From positions 1,054,001 to 1,118,000 of the forward strand of contig NZ_JQLO01000001.1 of the NCBI RefSeq assembly GCF_000744255.1: a DNA stretch of 64,000 nt, read 5' to 3'. Shown piece by piece: positions 8,569 to 19,946 of this stretch. Each line of letters starts with the position of its first letter. The first letter of the stretch is position 1. Source of the DNA: Carnobacterium divergens DSM 20623 (GTDB taxonomy: Bacteria; Bacillota; Bacilli; Lactobacillales; Carnobacteriaceae). The position numbers and the translations under genes were made by a program. Under the pieces are notes generated by a model. That model was given only the letters and a program-made list of their open reading frames with translations. It searched no databases and was not told where the DNA came from.

Positions 8569-9588
8569 ATGATTCGTTATCCAATTTGGGATCGTCAGAA
8601 AAAAATCGGTGTCACAGCACCATCAAGTGGCGTTCAAAAAGAGTTGCAACCCATGCTTTGGATGGCTATTAACTATTTTAAAAATCAAGGGCAAGAAGTC
8701 ATCGTAACACCTAACGTTTGGACGCAAGAAAAAGTCGTTTCCAGTTCAGCTTATGTGCGAAACAACGAATTAAACGCGCTACTTACAAATCAAGAAATTA
8801 GCTTAATCATTCCGCCTTGGGGTGGTGAATTATTATTGGAAATGTTGCCGTTAATCGACTTCAATTCATTTCCAACAAAATGGCTATTGGGGTATTCCGA
8901 TATTAGTGGCTTGTTATTAGCTATTACTTTAAAAACAGGTATCGCAACCGCTCATGGAACAAATTTTATTGATTTACGTGGAACAACAATGGATGACACA
9001 ACGGCAAGTTACCAAAAGGTATTAACTACATTACCCTATAAAAGTGTCACGCAACAGTCTTCTTCTTTTTATCAATCAAAATGGGACTTTGAAAAAACCA
9101 ATAATAGTCCATTTTATCTCGATACGCCTACAAAATGGCGTCATATTGATCCCACAATAACTAGTCAGCATTTAGAAGGACGTGTTCTTTGTGGCTGTAT
9201 TGACATTATTCGCCATTTGATTGGTACCCCTTTTGGAGATGTAGAAGCTTTTTGGCAAGAACATATTCCTGATGAACCTGTGCTTTGGGTACTTGAAAAC
9301 TGTGAACTCAATAGTGCTGATTTGAGAAGAAACTTGCTTCAAATGCACTATGCAGGCTGGTTTAAGCATTGCACTGGAATTTTATTTGGTCGTAGCAATG
9401 CCAATGAGGTTTTTGAGGATTATCATTTTATAGATGTCTATCAAATACTTGCGGAGGAATTACAGATTCCCATTCTTTACGACATTGATTGTGGTCATGT
9501 TCCTCCACAGTTAACGTTTATTAATGGTGCCTATCTTGAAGTAAGCTATTCAAATGGACACGCCACTGTGATTCAAACATTTAATTAA
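8569..9588 (+). CDS. S66-family peptidase (LD-carboxypeptidase / MccF-like)
   Basis: The 339-residue cytoplasmic protein shows the S66 fold. It has an N-terminal IGVTAPSSG, the nucleophile serine in LGYSDISGLL, a catalytic Glu in WVLENCE and a catalytic His in CGHVPPQLTF. Members either trim the terminal D-Ala from murein tetrapeptides (LdcA) or cleave microcin C-type aminoacyl nucleotides (MccF). The WGGELLLEMLP segment and the SYTPxW-lacking loop do not let me choose. It has a strong RBS (gagaggggga) and is a single-gene transcript. Confidence 0.85.
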   Translation: MIRYPIWDRQKKIGVTAPSSGVQKELQPMLWMAINYFKNQGQEVIVTPNVWTQEKVVSSSAYVRNNELNALLTNQEISLIIPPWGGELLLEMLPLIDFNSFPTKWLLGYSDISGLLLAITLKTGIATAHGTNFIDLRGTTMDDTTASYQKVLTTLPYKSVTQQSSSFYQSKWDFEKTNNSPFYLDTPTKWRHIDPTITSQHLEGRVLCGCIDIIRHLIGTPFGDVEAFWQEHIPDEPVLWVLENCELNSADLRRNLLQMHYAGWFKHCTGILFGRSNANEVFEDYHFIDVYQILAEELQIPILYDIDCGHVPPQLTFINGAYLEVSYSNGHATVIQTFN

Positions 9589-9632
9589 AAAAACAAGACT
9601 ATTCAGTTTATCCCTGCTTAGTCTTGTTTTTT
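9588..9632. terminator. Bidirectional terminator between the S66 peptidase and sirtuin genes
   Basis: AAAACAAGACTA pairs with TAGTCTTGTTTT. A/T tracts flank both sides between the two convergent genes. Confidence 0.85.
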
Positions 9633-9633
9633 A

Positions 9634-10398
9634 TTAGTTAAGCTGTTGAAATAACTCCCCTACTGCTTGATGAATTACCAATGTCGCTTGGCTTTCAGCA
9701 GATAAACTACTTTTATTAATTAAAACTAAGTCTTCTCCTTGATAGAAGTCAATCAAGCCACTAGAAGGATAGACTGAAAGGGACGTACCCGCAATAATTA
9801 ATAAATCAGCCTCTTTAATTGCTTGGATACTTTGATCAATGACAACATCCTCTAATGCCTCTCCATAAAGAACAACATCTGGTCGCACAATGCCATTATC
9901 CGCATCACAACGAGGAATCCCATTTTCATCACGCATTAACTCATTTAAAGAATATTTTTTTTGACATAACTCACAATGATTATGCTGAACACTTCCGTGT
10001 AATTCCAATACTTTTTGACTGCCTGCTACTTGATGCAAGCCATCAATATTTTGAGTAATTACTGTCACTGATTTGTCTTGCTGTTCCAAAGCCGCTAAAT
10101 AAGCATGTGCTGGATTTGGTTTAGCGGATGGATAAATTAAATGCTTAAAGTAATAATCAAAAAACAACTGAGGATGCTTTTTCAAAAAAGAATGACTGAC
10201 AATCTCTTCTGGTGTCACTTTAGTCTTTAATTCTTGGTTAAAGAGTCCATCTGCAGATCTAAAGTCTGGAATGCCGCTTTCAGTTGAAACCCCTGCACCG
10301 CCAAAAAAAACGATTTTTTGATGGTGTTCAATTAAATTTTGTAAAATAAGTGCTTTATTTCCCAATATTTCCACAACCCTTCTAGCTGACTTTGTCAT
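9634..10398 (-). CDS. cobB: NAD-dependent protein deacylase, sirtuin
   Basis: The 254-residue Sir2 protein has GGAGVSTESGIPDFRS (NAD site, residues 33-47), TQNIDGLH (115-122) with the catalytic His in LELHGS (H134), and GTSLSVYP. The zinc module has C142-x2-C145 and C164, but the fourth ligand position is D167 (RCDADNG) instead of Cys. It should remove acyl groups from lysines using NAD. I start at the ATG at 10398; the open frame reaches a TTG 13 codons upstream, but that codon has no ribosome binding site. There are no fused or adjacent genes of the kind seen in Sir2 antiphage systems. Confidence 0.9.
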   Translation of the reverse strand: MTKSARRVVEILGNKALILQNLIEHHQKIVFFGGAGVSTESGIPDFRSADGLFNQELKTKVTPEEIVSHSFLKKHPQLFFDYYFKHLIYPSAKPNPAHAYLAALEQQDKSVTVITQNIDGLHQVAGSQKVLELHGSVQHNHCELCQKKYSLNELMRDENGIPRCDADNGIVRPDVVLYGEALEDVVIDQSIQAIKEADLLIIAGTSLSVYPSSGLIDFYQGEDLVLINKSSLSAESQATLVIHQAVGELFQQLN

Positions 10399-10541
10399 AA
10401 ACGTCTCTTTTTCTGTCCTTTTTGATAGGAAATGCAATAGTTTCTGAAACTTAATTATGATAACATATATTATATAAGATGATAACTCAAATTCTTTAAT
10501 GGTTAAGTCTTATCATAACATGAACTTTGGAGGAATAAAAC

Positions 10542-11579
10542 GTGAAAAAAATGATTTTACAGTTGGTGACGATTGCAACGCTCTTTACCCTTGCAACTCC
10601 AGCTCTAGCAAAAGACACTTTGGATTTAACGTTTAAATCAACTTCATCAGCAACTAAAAAGAACGTGGATTTAGCAGTTAAAACGAATTTACCAAAGGAT
10701 ACTAAAATTCAAACGACTGTTGAGGGTCCAAAAGATTTTAAAGAAAAATTTAACTTAAAAGTCGACAAAAAAGGTTTTGTCAAACAAGAATTTAAAGGAA
10801 AAAAATACGGTACCTATAAAATCACGTATGCTACTCAAGTAGTAAAAAAACAACCCAGCAGTGTTCAAAAGAAATTAGGAAAGAATGGTTCTAATTTAAC
10901 TGGGAAATTTGTTTACAAAGGAACTGGAACCTATGCAGAAAAGCTGACTGTCCAAAAGGGAAAAAAACAAGTAGCCGTTAAACAACAAAGTAAAAATGAA
11001 AAATTAATAAACGAACAAAAAGTTGCAAAAGCAGCAGCAAAGAAAAAGGCTAAAGCGGAAAAAATTGCCAAAGAACAACTTGAAGCAGCTGTAAAAGCTG
11101 TTGAGCTTGCAGAAGCAACACCTACCAGAGAAAATTATGATAAAGCCAATACGTTGGTAGCATCATTAAGTCAAAAGAATAAAGGTCTATCTGATCGTCT
11201 AACAACCGTAAACACTACTATTCTAGCTAGCGAAAAAGCTGAATCTGACCGTCTTGCTGCTGAAAAGAAAGCTGAAGAAGATCGACTAGCAGCCGAAAAA
11301 GCTGAGGCTGACCGCGTTGCTAGTGAACAAAAAGAAGCTGCACGAATCGCAGCAGAGCAGGCACAAATTGCTGAAGCAAATCGTATTGCTAACGAACAAG
11401 CTCAAGCGGCTCAAGCAGCCCAAACACCCGTTGGGAATACTGTATACGTTACAACTACTGGACATCGCTATCATGCTTCGCCTAATTGTCGTGGTCTGAA
11501 CAATGCTAATTCTACCCGTTCAGCTACTCTTGAAGAAGCACAAAATCGTGGATTAACGCCTTGTAAGTTTTGTTATTAA
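10542..11579 (+). CDS. Secreted Ala/Lys/Glu-rich coiled-coil protein with C-terminal Cys-His motif
   Basis: The 345-residue protein has a clear signal peptide (cleavage near ALA-KD, residue 23) and a Lys-rich beta-type region (about 25-150). A long charged coiled coil follows (about 150-293), rich in AEK, ADR and AEQ repeats. The short C-terminal domain (300-345) reads VYVTTTGHRYHASPNC ... C-x2-C. Its Y310-H311, C316, C341 and C344 match the small HxxxC...CxxC module found at the ends of many Firmicute secreted proteins and nucleases, probably metal-binding. The start is GTG, chosen because tttggagga lies 8 bases upstream. The function is unknown; an envelope role is only an inference. Confidence 0.8.
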   Translation: MKKMILQLVTIATLFTLATPALAKDTLDLTFKSTSSATKKNVDLAVKTNLPKDTKIQTTVEGPKDFKEKFNLKVDKKGFVKQEFKGKKYGTYKITYATQVVKKQPSSVQKKLGKNGSNLTGKFVYKGTGTYAEKLTVQKGKKQVAVKQQSKNEKLINEQKVAKAAAKKKAKAEKIAKEQLEAAVKAVELAEATPTRENYDKANTLVASLSQKNKGLSDRLTTVNTTILASEKAESDRLAAEKKAEEDRLAAEKAEADRVASEQKEAARIAAEQAQIAEANRIANEQAQAAQAAQTPVGNTVYVTTTGHRYHASPNCRGLNNANSTRSATLEEAQNRGLTPCKFCY

Positions 11580-11592
11580 ATTCATTAATAAT

Positions 11593-11636
11593 AAAATAGA
11601 GCAAAGAGAGTATTGTAACCCTCTTTGCTCTATTTT
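11593..11636. terminator. Bidirectional terminator
   Basis: AAAATAGAGCAAAGAG pairs perfectly with CTCTTTGCTCTATTTT around a 12-base loop, between the convergent secreted-protein and lysozyme-like genes. Confidence 0.88.
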
Positions 11637-11654
11637 AATTTTTGAAATTTCAAT

Positions 11655-12665
11655 CTAACTGATTTTAACACCTTGGATATTTTCAGCTGGTAGCAATTTA
11701 CGTTTTAAAGCATAATCATCTTGAAAAATTGGAACTAATTGAGCTGCATTATATAATGAAATATTAAAAATAGTTACTTTACCATCCCCATCTGTAATAA
11801 ATTCGGGATTATTCATGTAACGTACACCTGCATTTCCATAATCTCTACGTAATTCATTCCGAATATTTCGAGCATCATTTAAATTCAATCCTCTAAATTC
11901 AACCTTATAGACTTCTTGAATTGTTTTTTCTACATATATACTCTCTGCATTTACTAAATGTTCAATATTAACATATTGATTGATCCAGATTGATTGCAAC
12001 CAATTTGCAACACCTTCTGCAATGCCATTAATCATCACAATGGCAGATGAACCGTTGTCTCTATAATTAATTGTGATATCACTAGATTGGCAAATTCTTT
12101 TGCCATTTTCTGCCATCTCTTGGGTAAATCTTGTTTTTAAAATTTCTGCAGCTTGAGGAGAAAGATTTCGAATCGCCGCACGATATAAGTGAGGTTTTTC
12201 AACAGTTCCACCATCATTTCCTGACAATAAACGGAACCATTCTTCTGCCCAAATTCCTCTTTGTGGTTGATCTGGATTTGCTGGACGCTCATAATTATGA
12301 ATAAAGACACTTGCTAAATAGGTTGGACTTTGCGTACTTTGAGTAAATTGTCTAAAATTTAGTGGGTAAGCAGTCGTCGCATAAAATTGTTGCCCATTTT
12401 CAAGTTCCCACTGAATTCTTTTACATTGTGTTTCTACCGTACGATAATTGAGTCCATTGCTATTCGCCCAGTTAACTAAATTTGATTTCGGTGTCCATTG
12501 TACAAGACCATAGCCACCCCCACCGCCTAGTTCGTCTTTATCTGCAATAATACCTGATTCTCCTTGCATGTTCCCAAGTAATCCAGAAATGGCCTGTGCT
12601 GTCCATCCCTTATTTCTAAAAAATAAATAAATTGCTTTTGCGTTCTCTGTTGCATTTTCTACCAT
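11655..12665 (-). CDS. Phage tail lysozyme-type peptidoglycan hydrolase, orphan
   Basis: The 336-residue protein has no signal peptide. Its N-terminal part (about residues 3-150) has AKAIYLFFRNKGWTAQAISGLLGNMQGESG, GGGYGLVQWT and ASVFIHNYERP. These match the phage_tail_lysozyme family, with the candidate catalytic Glu in MQGESG. The C-terminal half (about 190-336) is not recognised. The start is the ATG at 12665 behind ggaggg; the open frame extends to a TTG that lies inside that site. No holin or tail genes are near, but a truncated terminase gene lies 215 bases upstream. It is probably a prophage leftover or a domesticated lysin. The 215-base gap upstream shows no clear element. Confidence 0.75.
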   Translation of the reverse strand: MVENATENAKAIYLFFRNKGWTAQAISGLLGNMQGESGIIADKDELGGGGGYGLVQWTPKSNLVNWANSNGLNYRTVETQCKRIQWELENGQQFYATTAYPLNFRQFTQSTQSPTYLASVFIHNYERPANPDQPQRGIWAEEWFRLLSGNDGGTVEKPHLYRAAIRNLSPQAAEILKTRFTQEMAENGKRICQSSDITINYRDNGSSAIVMINGIAEGVANWLQSIWINQYVNIEHLVNAESIYVEKTIQEVYKVEFRGLNLNDARNIRNELRRDYGNAGVRYMNNPEFITDGDGKVTIFNISLYNAAQLVPIFQDDYALKRKLLPAENIQGVKIS

Positions 12666-12880
12666 TGTTTTTCCCTCCAATTAATTTTTATAAGAAAACT
12701 AACGATCGTTTGTACTATTTTCTTACTGACTCAATCATATCTTTTTTAGGGATACTCTTCCTATCTAGAATCTTTTAATATTCTAACTAAGTTCTTTCAA
12801 AAGTCTTTTTAAATACTAGATTATTAAGTAGAACTACTCCACAGTTTCCTTTGGTAGCCCTTTAGAAAATAAACCATGTG

Positions 12881-13267
12881 TTATAGCATTTTATTGTTTT
12901 TTAAGGGAGCGTTCCCTTTTAATTCATCATCCATAGAACCAAAAAGAGACCTCTCATCATCTGATAAGAAGTCCCACATTATGGTTTCATGCTCTCCAGT
13001 TCGGAGCACATTTTTATTATTTCGAGGTGCACCCCCGTCATTATTTAACGCATTTTTATTGCCTTTAGGAGCGCCAAACCCTTTTGCATTCTGATTTCCA
13101 ACAGGTGCGCCCTTATTCTTTTTAGGTGCATTCTTTTCTTGCGCCCACTTCCCACGTTGAATCCAACTTTTTAAGGTATTAAGTGGGACGTCATATTTTT
13201 GGCAAATATCTTTTTGTTTCAATCCGTTCAAATAATCTTGCTTAGCTAATTTCTTGATATCCTCCAT
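12881..13267 (-). pseudogene. Phage terminase small subunit, probably truncated remnant
   Basis: The 128-residue ORF begins with a helix-turn-helix segment (NGLKQKDICQKYDVPLNTLKSWIQRGKW). A linker rich in GAPKGNKNA-like repeats follows, then HETIMWDFLSDDE. This matches the N-terminal half of PBSX/YqaS-type terminase small subunits, which mark DNA for phage packaging. The family is usually much longer and followed by the large subunit; here the ORF ends at residue 128 and no large subunit follows. The ATG is 13 bases from the aaggaggtggg site, so its translation may be poor. I read it as decayed prophage DNA, but it could still make a short DNA-binding protein. Confidence 0.65.
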
Positions 13268-13301
13268 GATACATCATCCCACCTCCTTATTTGTGTTGTT
13301 T

Positions 13302-13838
13302 TTATCTGTTCCCTAACATTGCTCCTATTATTAATGTTATGACTGGAATAATAATATTAAGTTTTTCGGTGTCTCCAAGTTTATTAAATTTATCGAATAA
13401 AAAGATGCAAGCGTAATAAATATCCATAATTACGACAAACCAAGTAATTAATAACATTGCCGAGAGCATAATCCAATTAATACTACTATACCCTGCATCC
13501 CCCATAACCATTATCATGAGAACCATCCCTACGATACCAGCAACCATACCCAACCAATTAACTTTAGAAAGTAAACCTCTGGACTCAACGCTTATTGAAA
13601 ATCCCGCTTGAACTAATAATAAACTTGCCAAAAACATAGAGCCGGATATTATAGCGATTTTATCATAGGGTTGACTAGGCGGAGCAGAATTCATAGTTTC
13701 TTGATATTTAATTGTCCATTTTAAAATAAACAGAATTGAAATTGAAGTAAATACTCCAGAAATACCTCCAATTATTAATTTAAAATAACTTTTACTAATA
13801 GCTTCCATTTTGTTATAAAGTTTGTTTTGATTTTCCAT
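13302..13838 (-). CDS. Multi-pass membrane protein, unknown
   Basis: The 178-residue protein has about five hydrophobic segments (near residues 19-41, 64-82, 94-113, 120-145 and 160-176) separated by short polar loops. There is no recognised motif. A good RBS, aaagagaggt, precedes the ATG. It lies upstream of the terminase remnant in the accessory patch between lepA and the secreted coiled-coil gene, so it is likely acquired DNA. It could be a phage superinfection or immunity-type protein, but nothing in the sequence proves this. Confidence 0.6.
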   Translation of the reverse strand: MENQNKLYNKMEAISKSYFKLIIGGISGVFTSISILFILKWTIKYQETMNSAPPSQPYDKIAIISGSMFLASLLLVQAGFSISVESRGLLSKVNWLGMVAGIVGMVLMIMVMGDAGYSSINWIMLSAMLLITWFVVIMDIYYACIFLFDKFNKLGDTEKLNIIIPVITLIIGAMLGNR

Positions 13839-13989
13839 ACAATTACCTCTCTTTAATTTGATAATATAATTTTACCAAACATTACCAAAAAAGAGAATAT
13901 CACGGGATATATTGTCAGTTTTTACTACCTAATCTCTCCTAAAAATTCCATATAGTTGATTTGAATGTGTGTATTCCTCCTTTTAAATG

Positions 13990-14036
13990 CAAAAAAGACA
14001 CCTCAACAAACGTATTACTACGTTGTTAAAGTATCC
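13990..14036 (-). terminator. Terminator of lepA
   Basis: On the minus strand GATACTTTAACAACGTA and TACGTTTGTTGAGGTGTC pair with some wobble and are followed by TTTTTT, about 95 bases after the lepA stop. Confidence 0.75.
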
Positions 14037-14129
14037 TCTAGTTTTCTAGTCATACTATTAAAATTTAGTTTTTGTTTCACATTTAACTAATGTGACTTTA
14101 TTATCAATCAATTTTCAAGAATACCCTTG

Positions 14130-15965
14130 CTATTTCTTAGGTTGATCTTCGTCCATTTTAAGAACTGCCATGAAGGCTTCTTGTGGAACTTCGACAGATC
14201 CGATTTGTTTCATTCGTTTCTTACCTTCTTTTTGTTTTTCCAAGAGCTTACGTTTACGTGAAATATCTCCGCCGTAACATTTGGCTAAAACATTTTTACG
14301 TAAGGCTTTTATATTGGTACGAGACAGAATTTTTTGTCCCACAGCTGCTTGAATCGGTACTTCAAATTGTTGACGTGGAATCAAGGCTTTTAATTTTTCA
14401 ACAATGATTTTTCCACGTTCATAAGCAAAGTCACGATGGACGATAAAGCTTAATGCATCGACTTTTTCAGTGTTTAACATAATATCCATCTTAACAAGTT
14501 TGCTTGGACGGTAGCCAATTAAATCGTAATCTAACGAAGCATAGCCCTTGGTACTTGATTTTAATTTATCAAAGAAATCATAAACAATCTCTGATAAAGG
14601 AATTTCGTAAACAACATTTACACGGTACTCATCTAAATAATCCATGGTCATAAACTCGCCACGTTTGCGTTGAGAAATTTCCATAACGGCTCCAACAAAT
14701 TCATTTGGTACCATAATACTTGCTTTTACATAAGGTTCTTCAACGGTTTCAATCACACCTGGTTCTGGCATGTCTGCTGGGTTATCCACGATCAGAGTCG
14801 AACCGTCTGTTAAGTTTACTTGATAAATAACGGATGGTGCAGTTGTAATTAAATCTAAATCAAATTCACGCTCTAAACGTTCTTGAATAACATCCATATG
14901 AAGCAAGCCTAAGAAACCACAACGGAAACCAAAGCCTAATGCTTGTGATGTTTCTGCTTCAAATTGTAAGGCTGCATCGTTTAATTGCAAACGTTCTAAA
15001 GCTTCACGTAAATCATTGTAGCGGGAAGAATCAATTGGATACAGGCCACAGTAAACCATTGGATTCATTTTACGATAGCCAGGTAAAGCTTCCGTTGCAG
15101 GATTTACTACAGAAGTAATGGTATCTCCAACTTGAGTGTCTTTAACTGTTTTGATACTGGCTGTAATATAGCCAACATCTCCTACCATTAAAAAGTCACG
15201 TTTGATGGTTTTTGGTGAAAAAATACCCACTTCAGCAACTTCAAATGTTGCGCCATTGCTCATCATTTTGATTTTATCTCCAGGTTTTACAGTACCATCT
15301 ACAATTCTTACGTTTAAAATAACGCCACGATAAGAGTCATATACTGAATCAAAAATTAGCGCTTTTAAGGGTGCGTCTAAATCACCTGTTGGTGCAGGAA
15401 CTTTTTCTACAATTTGTTCAAGAATATCTTCGATTCCAATGCCTGCTTTTGCGCTAGCTAAAACAGCTTCACTTGCATCAATTCCAATTACGTCTTCAAT
15501 TTCACCACGAACTCGTTCTGGATCAGCTGCGGGTAAATCAATTTTATTGATGACTGGGATAATTTCTAAGTCGTTATCTAAGGCTAAATAGACGTTAGCC
15601 AACGTTTGAGCTTCAATCCCTTGTGCAGCATCAACTACTAATACGGCTCCTTCACATGCCGCTAAACTGCGTGAAACTTCATAAGTAAAATCCACATGTC
15701 CTGGTGTATCTATTAGATGAAAAGTATATTCGTTTCCATCCTTAGCTGTATATTTAAGTTCAACTGCGTTTAATTTGATTGTAATCCCGCGTTCTCTTTC
15801 TAAATCCATTGAATCTAGTAGTTGCGCTTGCATGTCTCGATCCGCTACGGTGTTTGTTTTTTCTAAAATTCGATCGGCTAAAGTCGATTTCCCATGGTCA
15901 ATATGAGCGATGATGGAAAAATTTCGAATTTGCGATTGGCGCTGTTTCATTTCATCTCTATTCAT
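14130..15965 (-). CDS. lepA: Translation elongation factor 4
   Basis: The 611-residue GTPase is full length. It shows [14 protein letters not shown] (G1), RERGIT (G2), DTPGHVDF (G3) and NKIDLP (G4), domains II and III, and the LepA-specific C-terminal domain with [26 protein letters not shown]. It acts on ribosomes and affects translocation and assembly. It sits just downstream of the hrcA-dnaJ operon but has its own promoter; dnaJ's terminator separates them. Confidence 0.97.
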   Translation of the reverse strand: MNRDEMKQRQSQIRNFSIIAHIDHGKSTLADRILEKTNTVADRDMQAQLLDSMDLERERGITIKLNAVELKYTAKDGNEYTFHLIDTPGHVDFTYEVSRSLAACEGAVLVVDAAQGIEAQTLANVYLALDNDLEIIPVINKIDLPAADPERVRGEIEDVIGIDASEAVLASAKAGIGIEDILEQIVEKVPAPTGDLDAPLKALIFDSVYDSYRGVILNVRIVDGTVKPGDKIKMMSNGATFEVAEVGIFSPKTIKRDFLMVGDVGYITASIKTVKDTQVGDTITSVVNPATEALPGYRKMNPMVYCGLYPIDSSRYNDLREALERLQLNDAALQFEAETSQALGFGFRCGFLGLLHMDVIQERLEREFDLDLITTAPSVIYQVNLTDGSTLIVDNPADMPEPGVIETVEEPYVKASIMVPNEFVGAVMEISQRKRGEFMTMDYLDEYRVNVVYEIPLSEIVYDFFDKLKSSTKGYASLDYDLIGYRPSKLVKMDIMLNTEKVDALSFIVHRDFAYERGKIIVEKLKALIPRQQFEVPIQAAVGQKILSRTNIKALRKNVLAKCYGGDISRKRKLLEKQKEGKKRMKQIGSVEVPQEAFMAVLKMDEDQPKK

Positions 15966-16014
15966 TCTATTTAGTGCCTACTTTCATTATTTATTCCAAA
16001 AAGTGTCATTGTAA

Positions 16015-16043
16015 ATTATACCAATGAAACACAGTAAATACAA
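16015..16043 (-). promoter_or_regulatory. Promoter of lepA
   Basis: TTGTAT (16038-16043) and TATAAT (16015-16020) on the minus strand have a 17-base spacer, about 50 bases before the lepA start. Confidence 0.6.
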
Positions 16044-16076
16044 GAAAAGTTCAAATTGGAGCTACGTTTTTCTTCA

Positions 16077-16118
16077 AAAAAAGCCAGCCTGTCACTACTT
16101 AAGGGAACAGGCTAGCTC
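16077..16118 (-). terminator. Terminator of the hrcA-grpE-dnaK-dnaJ operon
   Basis: GCTAGCCTGT pairs with ACAGGCTGGC on the minus strand, followed by TTTTTTT, immediately after the dnaJ stop. Confidence 0.85.
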
Positions 16119-16124
16119 ATTTTC

Positions 16125-17297
16125 TTATTTTCTTTTTTTCTTGCCTTCTGATTTAAAGGCATCTTTGACTTTATCAAAAATATTGGTTTCTTGTTCACTC
16201 ACTTCAATTCCACTCGCTTTGGCAAATTCTCGCATTGCTTGAACTTGTTGCTCAGATAGGTTTTTCGGTGTAATGACTTGAACTTTCACGTGTTGGTCTC
16301 CAGTACCGGTTCCTCTCAATTTAGGCGCACCCTTACCTTTTAGGCGGAAGTTTGTTCCTGTTTGAGTTCCTGCTGGGACTTTTAATTTAATTTTCCCGTG
16401 AACGGTTGGGACTTCAATTTCGTCGCCAAGGGCTGCTTGTACAAAGCTAATTGGCAAGTCATAGAAAATTTCAGATCCATCACGATCAAATAAGTCGCTT
16501 TCTTCAACACGGAAGACAACATAAAGATCCCCATGAGGTCCACCATTGATACCGGCTTCCCCTTGACCTTGTAAACGCATTTGTTGACCGTCTTCCACAC
16601 CTGCTGGTACAGTAACTTTTACGCTATGCGCTTCTTTAACATGGCCTGAACCATGACATGTCGGACATTTTTCTTTGATTTCTTTTCCTGAACCATGACA
16701 CACATCACAGGTTTGACGTGTCATAACGCGTCCAAGTGGTGTATTCCGTTCTACATTAATTGAACCGGCTCCATGACATTTCGAACAAGTTACGGGTTCT
16801 GTCCCTGGTTTTGCACCGTTTCCGTGACATGTTCCACATTCATCTTCACGATTGTATTTGATGGTAGATTCTTTTCCAAAAATCGCCTCTTCAAATTTTA
16901 AATTCATCGTGTATTGTAAATCTTCACCTTGTCTTGGCGCATTTGGATTGGATTGACGACCACCTCCGCCAAAGAATGATTCGAAGATATCTTCAAATCC
17001 GCCTCCGCCAAAGCCACCACCGAAACCACTTCCGCCAAAACCGCCACCAAAGCCTCCGCCAGCACCAAAGTTAGGATCTGTACTTGCATGTCCATATTGA
17101 TCATAGGCTGCACGTTTATCCGCATCACTTAATACTTCATAGGCTTCTGCGATTTCCTTAAACTTATCTTCTGCTCCAGCTTCTTGGTTGATATCTGGAT
17201 GAAATTGTTTTGATAATTTACGATATGCTTTTTTAATATCTGCATCAGTTGCGTCTTTTGCAACACCTAACACTTCATAATAATCTCTCTTTGCCAT
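16125..17297 (-). CDS. dnaJ: Chaperone protein DnaJ
   Basis: The 390-residue type I Hsp40 has an N-terminal J domain with the HPD motif (FHPDINQ) and a long Gly/Phe linker ([15 protein letters not shown]). Four CxxCxGxG zinc repeats follow ([32 protein letters not shown]), then the C-terminal substrate domain. It delivers unfolded clients to DnaK and stimulates its ATPase. It is the last gene of the heat-shock operon, separated from dnaK by 143 bases with a terminator-like hairpin. Confidence 0.97.
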   Translation of the reverse strand: MAKRDYYEVLGVAKDATDADIKKAYRKLSKQFHPDINQEAGAEDKFKEIAEAYEVLSDADKRAAYDQYGHASTDPNFGAGGGFGGGFGGSGFGGGFGGGGFEDIFESFFGGGGRQSNPNAPRQGEDLQYTMNLKFEEAIFGKESTIKYNREDECGTCHGNGAKPGTEPVTCSKCHGAGSINVERNTPLGRVMTRQTCDVCHGSGKEIKEKCPTCHGSGHVKEAHSVKVTVPAGVEDGQQMRLQGQGEAGINGGPHGDLYVVFRVEESDLFDRDGSEIFYDLPISFVQAALGDEIEVPTVHGKIKLKVPAGTQTGTNFRLKGKGAPKLRGTGTGDQHVKVQVITPKNLSEQQVQAMREFAKASGIEVSEQETNIFDKVKDAFKSEGKKKRK

Positions 17298-17385
17298 TGC
17301 TTTCCCTCCATCGTTACGTAAACATAATCTTTTGATTGAATAGACTGATACGTCCGACTATCGTTTAAAATCATAACACATCTAG

Positions 17386-17425
17386 AAGAAAAAGCCAAAA
17401 GCATTTTGCCTTGGCTTTTTCTTCT
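17386..17425 (-). terminator. Terminator-like hairpin between dnaK and dnaJ
   Basis: On the minus strand GAAAAAGCCAA pairs with TTGGCTTTTTC, followed by a T-rich stretch. It may lower dnaJ transcript levels relative to dnaK or mark the 3' end of a processed dnaK mRNA. Confidence 0.7.
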
Positions 17426-17440
17426 TTAATCTGTATTAAA

Positions 17441-19288
<1,848 letters not shown>

Positions 19289-19344
19289 TTATTTTTTAGT
19301 TTGTTCGCTGATAAAAATCAGCTTATCCGTTTTTTAGTTAAAAC

Positions 19345-19926
19345 TTATTGTGACACAATAACCATTGCAGGACGCAATACGCGATCCTTCAAGATATACC
19401 CTTTTTGTAGAACGTTTACGACAGTATCTGTGGCTTGACCGTCTTCTGCCGGCACTGTCTGTACTGCTTGATGGAAATTTGGATCAAAGCTTTCACCAAC
19501 TGGGTTAATCTCTTCAATTCCTTCACTTTTCAAGGCTGTTCTAAAGGTATTCATGACCATTTCTAAGCCTTTTTTCAAGCTTTCTCCTTGTTCATCACTC
19601 ACTTCTATTGCCATCGCGCGTTCCAAGTTATCAATCACTGGTAACAATTCTTTGGCAATGTCTTGTGAACGGTATTTCGCTGCGTCTTCGCGTTCTTTTT
19701 GATTACGCTTGCGCATGTTTGCCATTTCTGCTTGAATGCGTAGATAGCGATCTTCCATGTCACTAAAGGCTGCTTTTGCTTCAGTTAATTCATCCACTGG
19801 AGCTGTTTCTTGCTCGTCCTTTTCTGGTTCTTCAACGGAAGTTACTTCATCTATTTCATCCATGCTTGCTTTGATTTCTTCATCTAATTTTTCTTCTTGG
19901 AAACTTTCATTTTTCTTGTTAGACAC
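19345..19926 (-). CDS. grpE: Nucleotide exchange factor GrpE
   Basis: The 193-residue protein has an acidic, disordered N-terminus (about 1-50), then a coiled coil (LTEAKAAFSDMEDRYLRIQAEMANMRKRNQKE). The C-terminal head has the family motif with VLQKGYILKDRVLRPAMVIVSQ. It exchanges ADP for ATP on DnaK and acts as a thermosensor. It follows hrcA by 20 bases. Confidence 0.96.
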   Translation of the reverse strand: MSNKKNESFQEEKLDEEIKASMDEIDEVTSVEEPEKDEQETAPVDELTEAKAAFSDMEDRYLRIQAEMANMRKRNQKEREDAAKYRSQDIAKELLPVIDNLERAMAIEVSDEQGESLKKGLEMVMNTFRTALKSEGIEEINPVGESFDPNFHQAVQTVPAEDGQATDTVVNVLQKGYILKDRVLRPAMVIVSQ

Positions 19927-19946
19927 GACAAAATCTCCTTTTTAAA

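Noticed and set aside
9634-10398. Sirtuin as part of a Sir2 antiphage system (Thoeris, DSR, pAgo-Sir2)
   Set aside because: It is a short single-domain enzyme with no TIR, SLOG, Argonaute or HerA partner nearby; the neighbours are housekeeping or secreted proteins.
11041-11420. Repeat-rich DNA in the secreted protein gene as a mobile repeat
   Set aside because: The repeats encode an Ala/Glu/Lys coiled coil and are in frame; there are no inverted ends or target duplications.
13021-13130. Short repeated GAPKGNKNA-like units as a CRISPR or satellite array
   Set aside because: They are imperfect coding repeats in the linker of the terminase small subunit, with no equal-length spacers.
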